Assembly (NCBI GenBank): GCA_934370925.1
Contig: CAKRNG010000035.1
Coordinates: 1-18,010 of the forward strand
DNA length: 18,010 nucleotides
Source of the DNA: an uncultured Lacticaseibacillus sp.
GTDB taxonomy: Bacteria; Bacillota; Bacilli; Lactobacillales; Lactobacillaceae
Direction of reading: 5' to 3'
Shown: positions 17,973 to 18,010 of the stretch, piece after piece
How positions within the stretch are numbered: position 1 is the first letter of the stretch
How the letters are laid out: every line of letters starts with the position of its first letter
Notes under the pieces: generated by a model
Told to the model about the DNA's origin: nothing
Databases searched by the model: none
The model's input: only the letters and a program-made list of their open reading frames with translations
Position numbers and translations under genes: made by a program

Positions 17973-18010
17973 AGTCTTATGCGCTTTCTTGAACGGCATG
18001 ATTCCGGTAT

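Overview
This window looks like a chromosome segment from a Lactobacillaceae member (low-GC Gram-positive order, but with fairly GC-rich, C/G-ending codons). The evidence is the block tdk-prfA-prmC-sua5-upp followed by a complete F-type ATP synthase operon, strong AGGAGG-type ribosome binding sites, a CcpA-like site before manA, and a tRNA-Asn without encoded CCA. The genus cannot be fixed from the sequence alone.

Layout. 1-332: a tRNA-Asn with its own promoter and a terminator-like hairpin. 412-694: a mobile-looking repeat with terminal inverted repeats and two long hairpins. 709-1332 (minus): a small NAD(P)-binding atypical SDR protein, with a palindrome over its promoter. 1459-1618: two tandem 80-bp repeat units. 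1692-2657: mannose-6-phosphate isomerase. 2848-3014: a second type of palindromic repeat, abutting the thymidine kinase promoter. 3099-6721: tdk, prfA, prmC and sua5; prmC overlaps prfA, and its product methylates release factors such as PrfA. 6723-6956: a second, larger copy of the palindromic repeat, in reverse orientation, inside a 557-bp gene-free gap. 7279-7908: upp, sharing a bidirectional terminator with a convergent MATE efflux gene (8003-9349, minus). 9547-10059: a YbhB/PEBP-family protein. 10162-10822: about 650 bp without a convincing gene, holding several nested hairpins (a possible non-coding RNA or long leader) and the likely atp promoter. 10823-17281: atpBEFHAGDC. 17331-17388: a miniature copy of the 412-694 element. 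17461-17826: a 6-pyruvoyl-tetrahydropterin synthase-like protein. After that the window ends in a short or broken reading frame.

The genes serve core physiology. Upp and Tdk salvage pyrimidines. PrfA and PrmC end translation. Sua5 starts t6A modification of tRNA. ManA links mannose to glycolysis. The ATP synthase, in a fermentative lactic acid bacterium, probably works mainly as a proton-exporting ATPase.

No defence system, phage, CRISPR array or biosynthetic cluster is visible. The least explained material is intergenic: two families of dispersed structured repeats, a tandem 80-bp pair, and the structured region before atpB. Among the proteins, the NLPY motif of PrmC and the pterin-synthase homologue lacking its usual cysteine stand out.
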